Below are positions 27,789 through 35,475 of a stretch of DNA of 64,000 nt, piece after piece; position 1 is the stretch's first letter, and every line of letters begins with the position of its first letter. The DNA comes from JABDIY01 sp963751955 (GTDB lineage Bacteria > Actinomycetota > Acidimicrobiia > Acidimicrobiales > SZUA-35), in contig CAVVWM010000002.1 in assembly GCA_963751955.1 (NCBI GenBank), positions 1 to 64,000 of the forward strand, in the 5' to 3' direction. The position numbers and the translations under genes are program-made. The notes beneath the pieces are model-generated. The model ran no database searches. It was not told the DNA's origin and was given only the letters and a program-made list of their open reading frames with translations.

Positions 27789-28266
27789 CCAGGTCGGGCC
27801 CCATCGGGCCGGTTCCGCCTGCGCCCACACAGAAGCAGAGCCCGTCGTCGGATACCAGCCCATCGACACTCACAATGCCCTGTCGGGACGGGACCTCCGT
27901 TACGTGCTCACAAACTACATCCAACAGGGGCACTGCACGGTCCGTGGGCTCGCTCGCCAGCTCGCTGCCGATGGCTACACCGTGTGGGGGCGGGTCTCCA
28001 AAGTGATCTCCGATGCCCTTCGCTGGGAAGTTCGCAACGGCCGCGTCGTCAGGATGAAGCGAGGTGTGTATCGCATCGGTCGGATTCCTCGAACTACCCA
28101 GCACCGCATTGTCACCAGGGTCCGGAGCCTTTTCTTTGCATCCCACGTTGTCGCTACGAGGCGGAACGCCAACGCCAACAGGACCCACAAATCCAACCGC
28201 TCAGCCGACCGCCACTGGCAGAAACGGATGAAATCGAGGCCCGCTCTGGCCGCTCGTACCGCCTGA
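27760..28266 (+). CDS. Hypothetical winged-helix-like protein
   Basis: ATG 27760 lies 29 nt inside the end of the HNH gene. The 168-residue product has a central helical domain (GRDLRYVLTNYIQQGHCTVRGLARQLAADGYTVWGRVSKVISDALRWEVRNGRVVRMKRGVYRIGR) that reads like a winged helix with a wing ending in a basic patch. The tail is Lys/Arg/Asn-rich (TRRNANANRTHKSNR). A DNA-binding role is plausible but only inferred. The family is not recognised. Confidence 0.55.
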   Translation: MNEDCPQSNNQVGPHRAGSACAHTEAEPVVGYQPIDTHNALSGRDLRYVLTNYIQQGHCTVRGLARQLAADGYTVWGRVSKVISDALRWEVRNGRVVRMKRGVYRIGRIPRTTQHRIVTRVRSLFFASHVVATRRNANANRTHKSNRSADRHWQKRMKSRPALAARTA

Positions 28267-28300
28267 CAGATGTCGCTACGCCATTAGCACCACCTCCTGA

Positions 28301-28672
28301 CTACATATTCAGGCGGGCCAAGAATCCGGCTGGATCTTCGAGGCTCACGTACAGGGTCCGCAGGCGAATCGGATAACCCAAGACCCGAGCCGGTGCTGGA
28401 GGGTCGATCGCGAGGGTCACGATCCCGCTGACCGAACCGTTGACCAACCACGTGCCCCTCCAACCGTGGACTCCGATCCCACCCCACTTGTCGGTGTCGG
28501 CGAAGGCCCGAACGATCGACACACGGTCGATCTTGGCCCGAAACGCCCAGCCCATCCGCACCCGAACCGTCGTGGGATCGATCACCACCCGTGAGCGGGA
28601 TGGGCCCATCCCGAAGACCGCGAGCAACGGCTTCCAGAACCCGAATCGAATCGGGAATGTGTCCTCGACCAT
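28301..28672 (-). CDS. Conserved hypothetical protein
   Basis: From ATG 28672 (MVEDTFPIRFGFWKPLLAVFG) the protein has 123 residues with alternating strands (SRVVIDPTTVRVRMGW, KIDRVSIVRAFADTDKWGGIGVHGWRGTWLVNG, SGIVTLAIDPPAPARVLGYPIRL). The pattern resembles small PH-like actinobacterial proteins. The longer frame to 28819 is Arg/Ser-rich and overlaps the start of the divergent gene, so I reject it. Function unknown. Confidence 0.6.
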   Translation of the reverse strand: MVEDTFPIRFGFWKPLLAVFGMGPSRSRVVIDPTTVRVRMGWAFRAKIDRVSIVRAFADTDKWGGIGVHGWRGTWLVNGSVSGIVTLAIDPPAPARVLGYPIRLRTLYVSLEDPAGFLARLNM

Positions 28673-28799
28673 GGAATGGATCGTTGCACTCGAACACCGG
28701 GCTGACGAATCGGGCGAGCTCGCCTCACCGGTGCCCCCTTGTGCCCTGGACCGCGGGCACTCGTTGGACCGAACGCCGTGCGGCTGCTCTACTAGCACC

Positions 28800-29360
28800 A
28801 TGAGTGAGAACCTGCGCAACTACACCAAAGCGGTGTACACCATGGACGCCGCTGTCAACCGAGTCGCCCCCGACAAATGGCATGTGGCCACGCCGTGTGA
28901 GAAGTGGAACGCCAAAGAGGTCTTGGGTCATTGCATCTGGTCACTGCTGCACGTCGCCGCAAATGCCGGGGCGATCGATGCTCCTCCGGAAATGGCCGAG
29001 GCAGAACGAGCCGGCAAGGATCCCGCTGCCGCATGGGCTGGAGCACGCGACATCGTGCTTGCCGCCCTCGACCAGCAGTACGTTCTGGGCAAACAGGTCA
29101 AGGGGCCCTTCGGAGTGTCATCGCTGGACGAATCGTTGCCCGTCATGATCATGGACCTGACCACCCACACCTGGGACATCGCCACTGCAACCGGTCAGGA
29201 TCCGGTGATCCCCACCGAACTCGCAGCAGCCAGCTACCAAGAAATCCAAGCGTTCGGCGATGCCGCCCGTGGGCCCGGGCTGTTCGCGGCCGAAGTTGCG
29301 GTGCCTGATGATGCCGACATGGTGACCAAGATGGCGGCCATGGCCGGCCGCAAGCCCTGA
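28800..29360 (+). CDS. TIGR03086-family metal-binding (DinB/maleylpyruvate isomerase-like) protein
   Basis: A 186-residue four-helix-bundle protein. The start MSENLRNYTKAVYTMDAAVNRVAPDKWHVATPCEKWNAKEVLGH carries the typical (T/S)PC-x-x-W-x-x-x-x-(L/V)-x-x-H motif, with the metal-binding His. A second region, VMIMDLTTHTWDIATATGQD, provides the other His ligand. Family members use mycothiol or act as small metal-dependent hydrolases/transferases. The substrate is unknown. A truncated copy of its 5' end lies at 30389-30470. Confidence 0.85.
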   Translation: MSENLRNYTKAVYTMDAAVNRVAPDKWHVATPCEKWNAKEVLGHCIWSLLHVAANAGAIDAPPEMAEAERAGKDPAAAWAGARDIVLAALDQQYVLGKQVKGPFGVSSLDESLPVMIMDLTTHTWDIATATGQDPVIPTELAAASYQEIQAFGDAARGPGLFAAEVAVPDDADMVTKMAAMAGRKP

Positions 29361-29498
29361 TCAACGAAGGCGGCCGCTTGGAACGGCGCCGATCACCGCT
29401 CTGAACAATCATGAAGTCTCCGATTGTGGCTGTCGATGATCCACACCGAGGAGTGGCCCGTCCAGCTCTATCGGACCGGCGCCGTCTACGCTCGGCCC

Positions 29499-30254
29499 AT
29501 GGCAGACGTCTTCCACCTCGCACTGGTCAAAGAGATGCTGGAAGGCGCCAAACTGGCGATCCTGCCCGGCGACCCGCTTCGGGTCGAGAAGACCGCTCGC
29601 CGATTCTCCGACCCAAAGTTCCTCGCAGAGAACCGTGAGTTCACAAGCTGGCTGGGATATGTCGGCGACGTCCCGATCATCGTCTGTTCCACGGGCATCG
29701 GTGGGCCATCGACGTCGATCGCGGTCGAAGAACTCGCCCAGCTCGGGGTCACGACCTTCCTCCGAGTTGGGACCTGCGGGGCCATCCAGCCGCACATCAA
29801 CATCGCCGACGTGGTGATAGCCCAAGGCGCGGTGCGGCTCGATGGGGCCAGTAGTCACTTCGCACCAATGGAGTATCCGGCGGTCTCGAACTTCGAATGC
29901 ACTCGCGCTCTGGTCGATGCGGCGACCGAGACGAACGTCCCCTACCACGTGGGTACCACCATTTCGTCGGACACTTTCTATCCCGGCCAGGAACGGTACG
30001 ACACAGCCACCGGCCAGATCCTGCAACGGTTTCGCGGCAGCGTCGACATGTGGCAGGAACTGGGCGCAGCCAATTTCGAGATGGAGTGCGCAACGCTGTT
30101 CACGATGTGTGCGTCGCAGGGCTGGAGAGCCGGTTCGGTGGCCGGGGTCCTGGTCAACCGCCACATCCAGGAGATACCTCATCAGGAAACGCACGGCATG
30201 GTGGAGAGCCATGCGATCGACGTTGTCGTGGCCGCAGCGAAGAAACTCATCTGA
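29499..30254 (+). CDS. udp: Uridine phosphorylase
   Basis: ATG 29499 (MADVFHLALVKEMLEGA) gives 251 residues aligned end-to-end with E. coli Udp as I remember it. Motifs: phosphate-binding PGDPLRVEK and STGIGGPSTSIA, RVGTCGAIQPHIN, the nucleoside site NFEMECATLFTMCASQG and the C-terminal ESHAIDVVV. Reaction: uridine + phosphate to uracil + ribose 1-phosphate, in cytoplasmic pyrimidine salvage. The 75-nt upstream extension in the same frame has no matching family sequence. Confidence 0.95.
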   Translation: MADVFHLALVKEMLEGAKLAILPGDPLRVEKTARRFSDPKFLAENREFTSWLGYVGDVPIIVCSTGIGGPSTSIAVEELAQLGVTTFLRVGTCGAIQPHINIADVVIAQGAVRLDGASSHFAPMEYPAVSNFECTRALVDAATETNVPYHVGTTISSDTFYPGQERYDTATGQILQRFRGSVDMWQELGAANFEMECATLFTMCASQGWRAGSVAGVLVNRHIQEIPHQETHGMVESHAIDVVVAAAKKLI

Positions 30255-30388
30255 ACCGGCAAGACGCGGCGGCTCAACTCCCAAGCAATTGCATCGCCGA
30301 TCGATTCGGCCAACGGGACCAAAGGCAGGCCACAGATCCACGTGGTCGCCGATCGCGGCTCGGGTACACGCAATGGACTGATCCCGAT

Positions 30389-30470
30389 GCGGCTGCTGTA
30401 CTGAGCCCATGAGTGACAACCTCCGCAACCAGAACGCGATGTGGCCACGGCCCCTTGGCAGAATCCGGTG
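30389..30470 (+). pseudogene. Truncated duplicate of the TIGR03086 gene 5' end
   Basis: The 20 nt before ATG 30409 (GCGGCTGCTGTACTGAGCCC) match the 20 nt before ATG 28800 (GCGGCTGCTCTACTAGCACC). The next codons match too (MSDNLRNQ against MSENLRNY). After an internal deletion, GATGTGGCCACGGCC matches CATGTGGCCACGCCG. Similarity then ends. This is a decayed paralogue reduced to its leader and first ~20 codons. Confidence 0.7.
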
Positions 30471-30483
30471 ATTGCAGAGACCT

Positions 30484-31968
30484 ATGCGGAGCCAGACTGC
30501 ACAACCGCTCCCAAGCGATGCACTCGTCGTCCTGGCCGGTCCGTCCGGATCGGGGAAGACCACCTGGGCGCACCAGCAGTTCCGCGCTGATCAGATCATC
30601 AGCACCGACAACATCCGAGCGACGGTGGGGTTTGGCGAACACGATCAACGAGCCGGTACCGACGCGTTCGATGTCACTGCTCTGATCGTCGAACGACGAC
30701 TCAAACGAGGACTCCTCACCGTGGTCGATTCTCTCGGACTCGACCCCAAACAGCGGCAGCGGTGGTCGAAAGCAGCAGCCACATGCGATCGTCCAACCGT
30801 TGCAATCGAGTTCGACCTAGCCGCCAGCGAGTGTCGCAAACGCAACAAACAGCGTGACCGACCAGTGCCCTCCAAGGTCCTGACCAGCCAACTGAAGCGC
30901 TGGCCCGAACAGCGAGACCTCATCGCCAAGGAATTCGATCGCACCCTCTCTCCCACCCCCGTGCGAATCCTTCCCGCCTCGCTCGCCCGGTGGGCAGCAG
31001 CACCCCGAAAGGACCCATCTGCAATGAAGTTCGGCCTGACCATCAGCTCGTTCACGTTCGCCGACGTCAACGGGAACCTCGCCACCAAGCTGACCGCACT
31101 CGCCCAAGAAGCTGAGGCTGCCGGGTTCGACAGCCTCTGGGTCATGGACCACTTCGTGCAGATTCCCCAGGTCGGCAGGCAGTGGGATCCGATGCTGGAG
31201 AGCTACACCACGCTGGCGTTCCTCGCCCGTGCGACGGAAAGGATCAGCCTTGGCACAATGGTCACCGGGATCACCTACCGCAACATCGCCCACTTGGCGA
31301 AGATCGTTGCCACCCTCGACGTGCTCAGCGATGGCCGGGCGAGGTGCGGCATCGGTGCGGCCTGGTTCGAGGCCGAACATGAGATGTATGGGTATGACTT
31401 TCCGTCGCTGTCCGAACGGTATGACCAGCTCGAGGACGCACTCCAGCTCCTTCCGCTGATGTGGGGTCCGGGCACACCAGCGTTCGAGGGACGCACCTTC
31501 AGCACGCCGGCAGCCACCTGTTACCCCCGCCCGCTTCAGGACCCGATTCCCATCCTCGTGGGCGGGTCAGGCGAGAAGAAGACACTGAAACTGGTGGCCC
31601 AGTACGCCGACGCCTGCAACCTGTTCGGCGAACCCGACGTGATCGCCCACAAGGTGTCGGTCCTCGGCCGGCACTGCGAAACCTTCAACCGCGATCCCGA
31701 TGAGATCTCAGTCACCCAGCTCTCCGGGGTTCTGTGCGCTGCCGATCAAGCCGATCTGGCGGCGCGTTTGGCCGCCCTCTCCCCCGCCGACACACCAACC
31801 GAAGTGGTCGCAGAGCACCTGACCGTGGGAACCGTGGAGGATCACATCGCCCGCTTCCAGGCCCTGGCCGACGTGGGAGTGAACGAAACCATCGTCAGCC
31901 TCGCCGACCTCACCCTCCCAGGCTCCATCTCGAATTTCGCCGAAGTGATCGAACACTTCAGCTCCTAG
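30484..31968 (+). CDS. P-loop kinase fused to F420-dependent LLM oxidoreductase (TIGR03560-like)
   Basis: A single 494-residue ORF. Residues ~12-165 are a P-loop kinase of the AAA_33/polynucleotide-kinase kind: Walker A AGPSGSGKTTW, ISTDNIRATVG, LTVVDSLGLDPKQR and a basic lid (ECRKRNKQRDRPVP). From about residue 180 (MKFGLTISSFTFADV) a complete luciferase-like monooxygenase-fold domain follows: AAGFDSLWVMDHFVQI, GTMVTGITYRNIAHLAK, LDVLSDGRARCGIGAAWFE, PILVGGSGEKKTLKL. The latter is typical of F420-dependent oxidoreductases of actinobacteria. The reading frame is continuous through the joint with no stop. Substrates of both halves are unknown. Confidence 0.85.
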   Translation: MRSQTAQPLPSDALVVLAGPSGSGKTTWAHQQFRADQIISTDNIRATVGFGEHDQRAGTDAFDVTALIVERRLKRGLLTVVDSLGLDPKQRQRWSKAAATCDRPTVAIEFDLAASECRKRNKQRDRPVPSKVLTSQLKRWPEQRDLIAKEFDRTLSPTPVRILPASLARWAAAPRKDPSAMKFGLTISSFTFADVNGNLATKLTALAQEAEAAGFDSLWVMDHFVQIPQVGRQWDPMLESYTTLAFLARATERISLGTMVTGITYRNIAHLAKIVATLDVLSDGRARCGIGAAWFEAEHEMYGYDFPSLSERYDQLEDALQLLPLMWGPGTPAFEGRTFSTPAATCYPRPLQDPIPILVGGSGEKKTLKLVAQYADACNLFGEPDVIAHKVSVLGRHCETFNRDPDEISVTQLSGVLCAADQADLAARLAALSPADTPTEVVAEHLTVGTVEDHIARFQALADVGVNETIVSLADLTLPGSISNFAEVIEHFSS

Positions 31969-31981
31969 ACCGGCAGCAGGT

Positions 31982-33070
31982 TCAGACCGACGAAGCGAAG
32001 CCGTGGATGTCCCGAATTGTTGCCGAGTAGATCTCCGGGATGGCGGCCCGGAAGATCACGTCGCCGGCATGGGTGGTGCCGTTCACAGTACGTGACACAG
32101 CCGGAACGCCCGCCCGGACCAGCATCCGGAAGAACGCCAGCCCCTCATCGCGGAGCAGATCGAGTTCGTTCACCGAGATCACGGTGGGCGGTAAGCCGCT
32201 GACATCGTCGACGGTTGCGTGGTAGGGCCAGGCCAAGGGATCGCGATTCAAGGGATCACCCGGTGTGTAGATGGCCGACAGCGTGGCCATCATGTCGGAC
32301 CGAAGGAAGTACCCATCGTTCTCCACCAAGGACGGCAACGGCTGATCCTTGAGGGCGTAGGCGTTGGAGATGTAAGGGCATTGTGCGTAGATGCCGTCGA
32401 AGTGATCCAGACGACCTTCGCGTTTGGCCAGAATCGCATTTGCCAACGCCAGGTTTCCTCCTCCGGACTCCCCGGACAGGATCAGGGAGCTGATTCCCAG
32501 TGTCTGCTTGTTCTCGTGCACCCATTCCAAGCTGCTCTTGCAGTCGTTCAGGCCAGCAGGGAACGGGTTGGGTCCGAGCACGCCGGCGCCGTTTCGGAAC
32601 TCAACTCCAACCACAACGAGACCAGATGCCGCAAGCTCGTCACGCCATCGGGAATAGACCGGTCCGGCAGCGGACAGCATGACCATTCCTCCGCCATGGG
32701 TGTGGAGAACGCCGGGAACGGGCCCACCGACACCTTCGGGCCGGTGAATGTGCAGAGTGATGTCATTGCCGTCGACGCCTTCGATTACCTCGGTCGAACG
32801 CTCAACACCGACGATGGGCGGCAAGTCCTGAAACATCGCCGCAAAGAGGCCCTCGAAACCTGGTTCAGCGACCGCTGCGAACTCCAACTGGGCCTCTATG
32901 GGCCCGTCGTAGGCAACCGGAGGTGGGTCGAGCTCCCCGTCCATTTCGAATGCGGCGAGCGTCGCCACCAGAGCCGGATGGGCACGGGGATCTTCACGCA
33001 AGACCATTCCCGGCGTCCCGAGTCGGCCTGGCAGTGAAGGACCCACGGATGAGTCGAGATCGATTGACAT
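31982..33070 (-). CDS. Alpha/beta hydrolase, HSL-type esterase
   Basis: A 362-residue hydrolase of the hormone-sensitive-lipase group. The oxyanion motif HTHGGGMV is near residue 125, the nucleophile elbow is LSGESGGGNLALA (Ser ~195), the Asp is in VNELDLLRDEG and the His is in GTTHAGD. The N-terminal ~80 residues form a cap. It likely hydrolyses short acyl esters in the cytoplasm. It lies 115 nt upstream of the molybdenum-hydroxylase accessory genes, on the opposite end from their promoter, so it is probably separate from them. Confidence 0.88.
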   Translation of the reverse strand: MSIDLDSSVGPSLPGRLGTPGMVLREDPRAHPALVATLAAFEMDGELDPPPVAYDGPIEAQLEFAAVAEPGFEGLFAAMFQDLPPIVGVERSTEVIEGVDGNDITLHIHRPEGVGGPVPGVLHTHGGGMVMLSAAGPVYSRWRDELAASGLVVVGVEFRNGAGVLGPNPFPAGLNDCKSSLEWVHENKQTLGISSLILSGESGGGNLALANAILAKREGRLDHFDGIYAQCPYISNAYALKDQPLPSLVENDGYFLRSDMMATLSAIYTPGDPLNRDPLAWPYHATVDDVSGLPPTVISVNELDLLRDEGLAFFRMLVRAGVPAVSRTVNGTTHAGDVIFRAAIPEIYSATIRDIHGFASSV

Positions 33071-33185
33071 GTTGTTCCCCTTTGGTGCAGGTCGCCCGAT
33101 GCGACGCCGCTCACCCGATCTTCGACACAGGCGGCGCCCATGTCAAGTTCCCTCGCCGAGCGGCTTGGCCTCGTCATCGGGATTG

Positions 33186-33893
33186 TCAAAGGACTCTGGC
33201 GATGGCAACGACCGGGATCTGCGGGCCGATGGCAGCGGCGAGATCATCGACCAGAAGCTGCGACGCGTCGTCGACATTGCCGACGGCGACCACGTAGCGG
33301 GCACCGGTCGGTAGCCCTTTGCGGAGACCCCGGGTGCTCAACAACACCGTGGCCAGCCGCTCGGGGGTGAGCCGCTGGTACGGGGAACACCCGGCCAGCG
33401 CCGCCACCCGCAGCGGACGGTGACACTGATCGGCGATCACCCGACCGATCGCCTCCGCACCGACACAAGCGACCAGCACAGAGGTTCGGGCCGGGACCAC
33501 CGGTTCGAACGGCCCGGGCGCGGTGAAGGGACGCTGTCGGGCACCGTCGGCCTCCACCACTACGTGATCCGCCATGTCGAACCATCGGTCACAGGCCGCG
33601 GGGTCGACACCCCGGGCCTTGTGGTGGTCATCGGAACCCCACACCAGAACGTTCCGATTGCGAATCAGCCACTCTGCAAGGTCGCGATCGGAGGGATCGA
33701 AGAGCACCGTGTTGTCGTCGGTGTTGGCTCGGTGCATCTTCGTCGTGGTGGTGAGCACCACGGTGCCCGGCAACTGCCGGCCGAGAGCGAACAGGGCGGT
33801 GGTCTTGCCTCCTCCGCCAACCAGGGAGATCAATTCGTGATCGCCCAACTGCAACGCCTCGGCCAGCCGGTCGATCGCTACCGGTTCGGCCAC
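33186..33893 (-). CDS. yqeC: YqeC-like molybdenum hydroxylase/selenium cofactor accessory protein
   Basis: GTG 33893 (MAEPVAIDRLAEALQLGDHELISLVGGGGKTTALF) overlaps the end of the YqeB-like gene. The P-loop is VGGGGKTT, followed by VLTTTTKMHRA and VVVEADGARQRPFTAPGPFEPVVP, which is diagnostic of YqeC. YqeC occurs with selenium-dependent molybdenum hydroxylases in Firmicutes and enterobacteria. Its P-loop suggests an NTP-dependent step in active-site maturation. The long N-terminal extension in the same frame (to 34502) is a shadow of the neighbour. Confidence 0.85.
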   Translation of the reverse strand: MAEPVAIDRLAEALQLGDHELISLVGGGGKTTALFALGRQLPGTVVLTTTTKMHRANTDDNTVLFDPSDRDLAEWLIRNRNVLVWGSDDHHKARGVDPAACDRWFDMADHVVVEADGARQRPFTAPGPFEPVVPARTSVLVACVGAEAIGRVIADQCHRPLRVAALAGCSPYQRLTPERLATVLLSTRGLRKGLPTGARYVVAVGNVDDASQLLVDDLAAAIGPQIPVVAIARVL

Positions 33894-34672
33894 GACAGCA
33901 CCGCCTCCACCACCCCGCCACCGATCGCCAGGGCCTTGTCGGAGATCTCGTGGCAAGCTGAGGGATCGCGGCGGGGATCGATGTCGCCGATCTTCATTCC
34001 CGCCGCCAGTTCCGCGGCGTCGTGGATCAGGCCGCGGACGATCCCTACGAACGGCGCCAGGATCTCGATGCCGCCCACCCGACCGAGGGTCTGACCCTCC
34101 TCCACGAGATCCCCGATCGACACCTGCCAGCTCACCGTGCCCGCCGCCGGCGCCCGTACAACCCGTTCGGCCGACCTGCCACCGATCAACCGGGCGTGCC
34201 GGTGTTCGGCGCAGCCGAACCGGACCATAGCACGCGCCCCAGATGATGGCCCCGTTGGGTCTCGACCACGGCGTCGCAGTCGTACGCCGACGGTGAACCC
34301 CGGTCCCAGCCCGACCACGAGCGGTGCATCGTCGATCGTTGTATCGATGTTTCGTTTCGCGAGGCGGGCATCGATAACCACCGTTGCATCGATCGCTGGC
34401 AGTTCCGGCGACACCAGCACCGCGACCACGCCCTCGTTCGCCAATCGCACCGCTGCGGGAACATCGGCAGCCAGCGAGGCCCGCATGCCTTCCACTATCC
34501 ACTCCCCTTCGGTGACCGCCGACGACACCGAAACGGTCCGGCGGATCGCCAGCGGCACCCGCAACTCACATACGACCACGGGCCAGCCGGCCCGTGTCAG
34601 CCGCCACGCAACGCCGGTGGCAAGATCGCCTCCACCCCGGACCACACACAGTCCGGGTGCACCGACGCTCAC
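33878..34672 (-). CDS. YqeB/EF2563-type molybdenum hydroxylase accessory protein (two compensating frameshifts)
   Basis: The N-terminus VVRGGGDLATGVAWRLTRAGWPVVVCEL and C-terminus (RVVRAPAAGTVSWQVSIGDLVEEGQ...IGDIDPRRDPSACHEISDKALAIGGGVVEAVL) are clearly EF2563 family. Between about 34290 and 34188 the correct sequence DCDAVVETQRGHHLGRVLWSGSAAPNTGTPG lies in another frame. One base is gained after FTVGV and one lost before LIGGRSAER. The nominal ORF therefore has ~33 wrong residues (RLRRRGRDPTG...). It is translationally coupled with XdhC and YqeC and part of the molybdenum hydroxylase operon. Confidence 0.85.
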   Translation of the reverse strand: MSVGAPGLCVVRGGGDLATGVAWRLTRAGWPVVVCELRVPLAIRRTVSVSSAVTEGEWIVEGMRASLAADVPAAVRLANEGVVAVLVSPELPAIDATVVIDARLAKRNIDTTIDDAPLVVGLGPGFTVGVRLRRRGRDPTGPSSGARAMVRFGCAEHRHARLIGGRSAERVVRAPAAGTVSWQVSIGDLVEEGQTLGRVGGIEILAPFVGIVRGLIHDAAELAAGMKIGDIDPRRDPSACHEISDKALAIGGGVVEAVLSWPNR

Positions 34673-35475
34673 TCCGGATCCGAGACCCGACGGCGCAGAT
34701 CGACCAGTTCGGTCATGATCGAAAGTGCAATTTCGGCTGGGGTCTCGGCTGCGATGTCGACACCGATCGGTGATACCACCCGATCCATTTGCTCGGCAGT
34801 GACACCGGCATCAGCGAGCTGGTTTCGGGTGGTCGCCCACCGCCGGGCGCTACCCATCACACCAACCGATCGTGCGGGCGATGCGAGCACGATCGGCAGC
34901 ACCGTTGCGTCGACGGCCACATTGCGGGTGACCAGCACTACGTGGGTAGTGTCGTCGATACCGGCCTTGGCCAATGATTGGTCGAGCGGGCCGCCCAGCA
35001 CAACATCGGCATCGGGCAACCTCGACGGATCGGCGAGATCGGCACGATCATCCAATGCGGTAACTCGAAATCCGAGCCAGTGGGCCAGCTCGATCACCGC
35101 AGTGCCGACATGGCCGCAGCCGATCACGACCAGATGTGGTTTTGGCATGAACACCTCCAAGTGAACCGACACCGATCCTCCGCACACGCCCGGATCACCC
35201 TTTGCCGGGTCGAGCAGATCGAAGCTCATCTGACCACCTTCAACCCGCTCGGACCCTCCGGTGGTCATCAGCTCCATGGCTGCGGCGCAGACCTGTGATT
35301 CCATTTCGCCGCCCCCGACCGAGCCGATCTGATGACCGTCAGCGTCGAGAAGCAGTTTGGCGCCAACATGGCGAGGAACAGAACGGTTGGTATCGACAAC
35401 GCTGGCGACCACGGCCGCAGCCCCTCGGTCGAGTGCCTCGATCAGTGCATGGGCGATCTCGCGATCGGTGGTCAT
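34669..35475 (-). CDS. xdhC: XdhC/CoxI family molybdenum hydroxylase maturation factor
   Basis: This 268-residue protein has the XdhC N-terminal domain (VVASVVDTNRSVPRHVGAKLLL, IGSVGGGEMESQV, DPGVCGGSVSVHLE) and a C-terminal Rossmann domain (LVVIGCGHVGTAVIELAHWLGF, VVLVTRN, SPIGVDIAAETPAEIALSI). XdhC-type chaperones bind Moco, help install the sulfido ligand and insert the cofactor into the large subunit. It is joined by ATGA overlaps to the Mo subunit gene upstream and the YqeB-like gene downstream. Confidence 0.92.
   Translation of the reverse strand: MTTDREIAHALIEALDRGAAAVVASVVDTNRSVPRHVGAKLLLDADGHQIGSVGGGEMESQVCAAAMELMTTGGSERVEGGQMSFDLLDPAKGDPGVCGGSVSVHLEVFMPKPHLVVIGCGHVGTAVIELAHWLGFRVTALDDRADLADPSRLPDADVVLGGPLDQSLAKAGIDDTTHVVLVTRNVAVDATVLPIVLASPARSVGVMGSARRWATTRNQLADAGVTAEQMDRVVSPIGVDIAAETPAEIALSIMTELVDLRRRVSDPE

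Noticed and set aside
33894..34502. Long N-terminal extension of the YqeC ORF
   Set aside because: It reads the YqeB-like gene in another frame; apart from the misplaced YqeB island no motif is present, and YqeC starts at GTG 33893.
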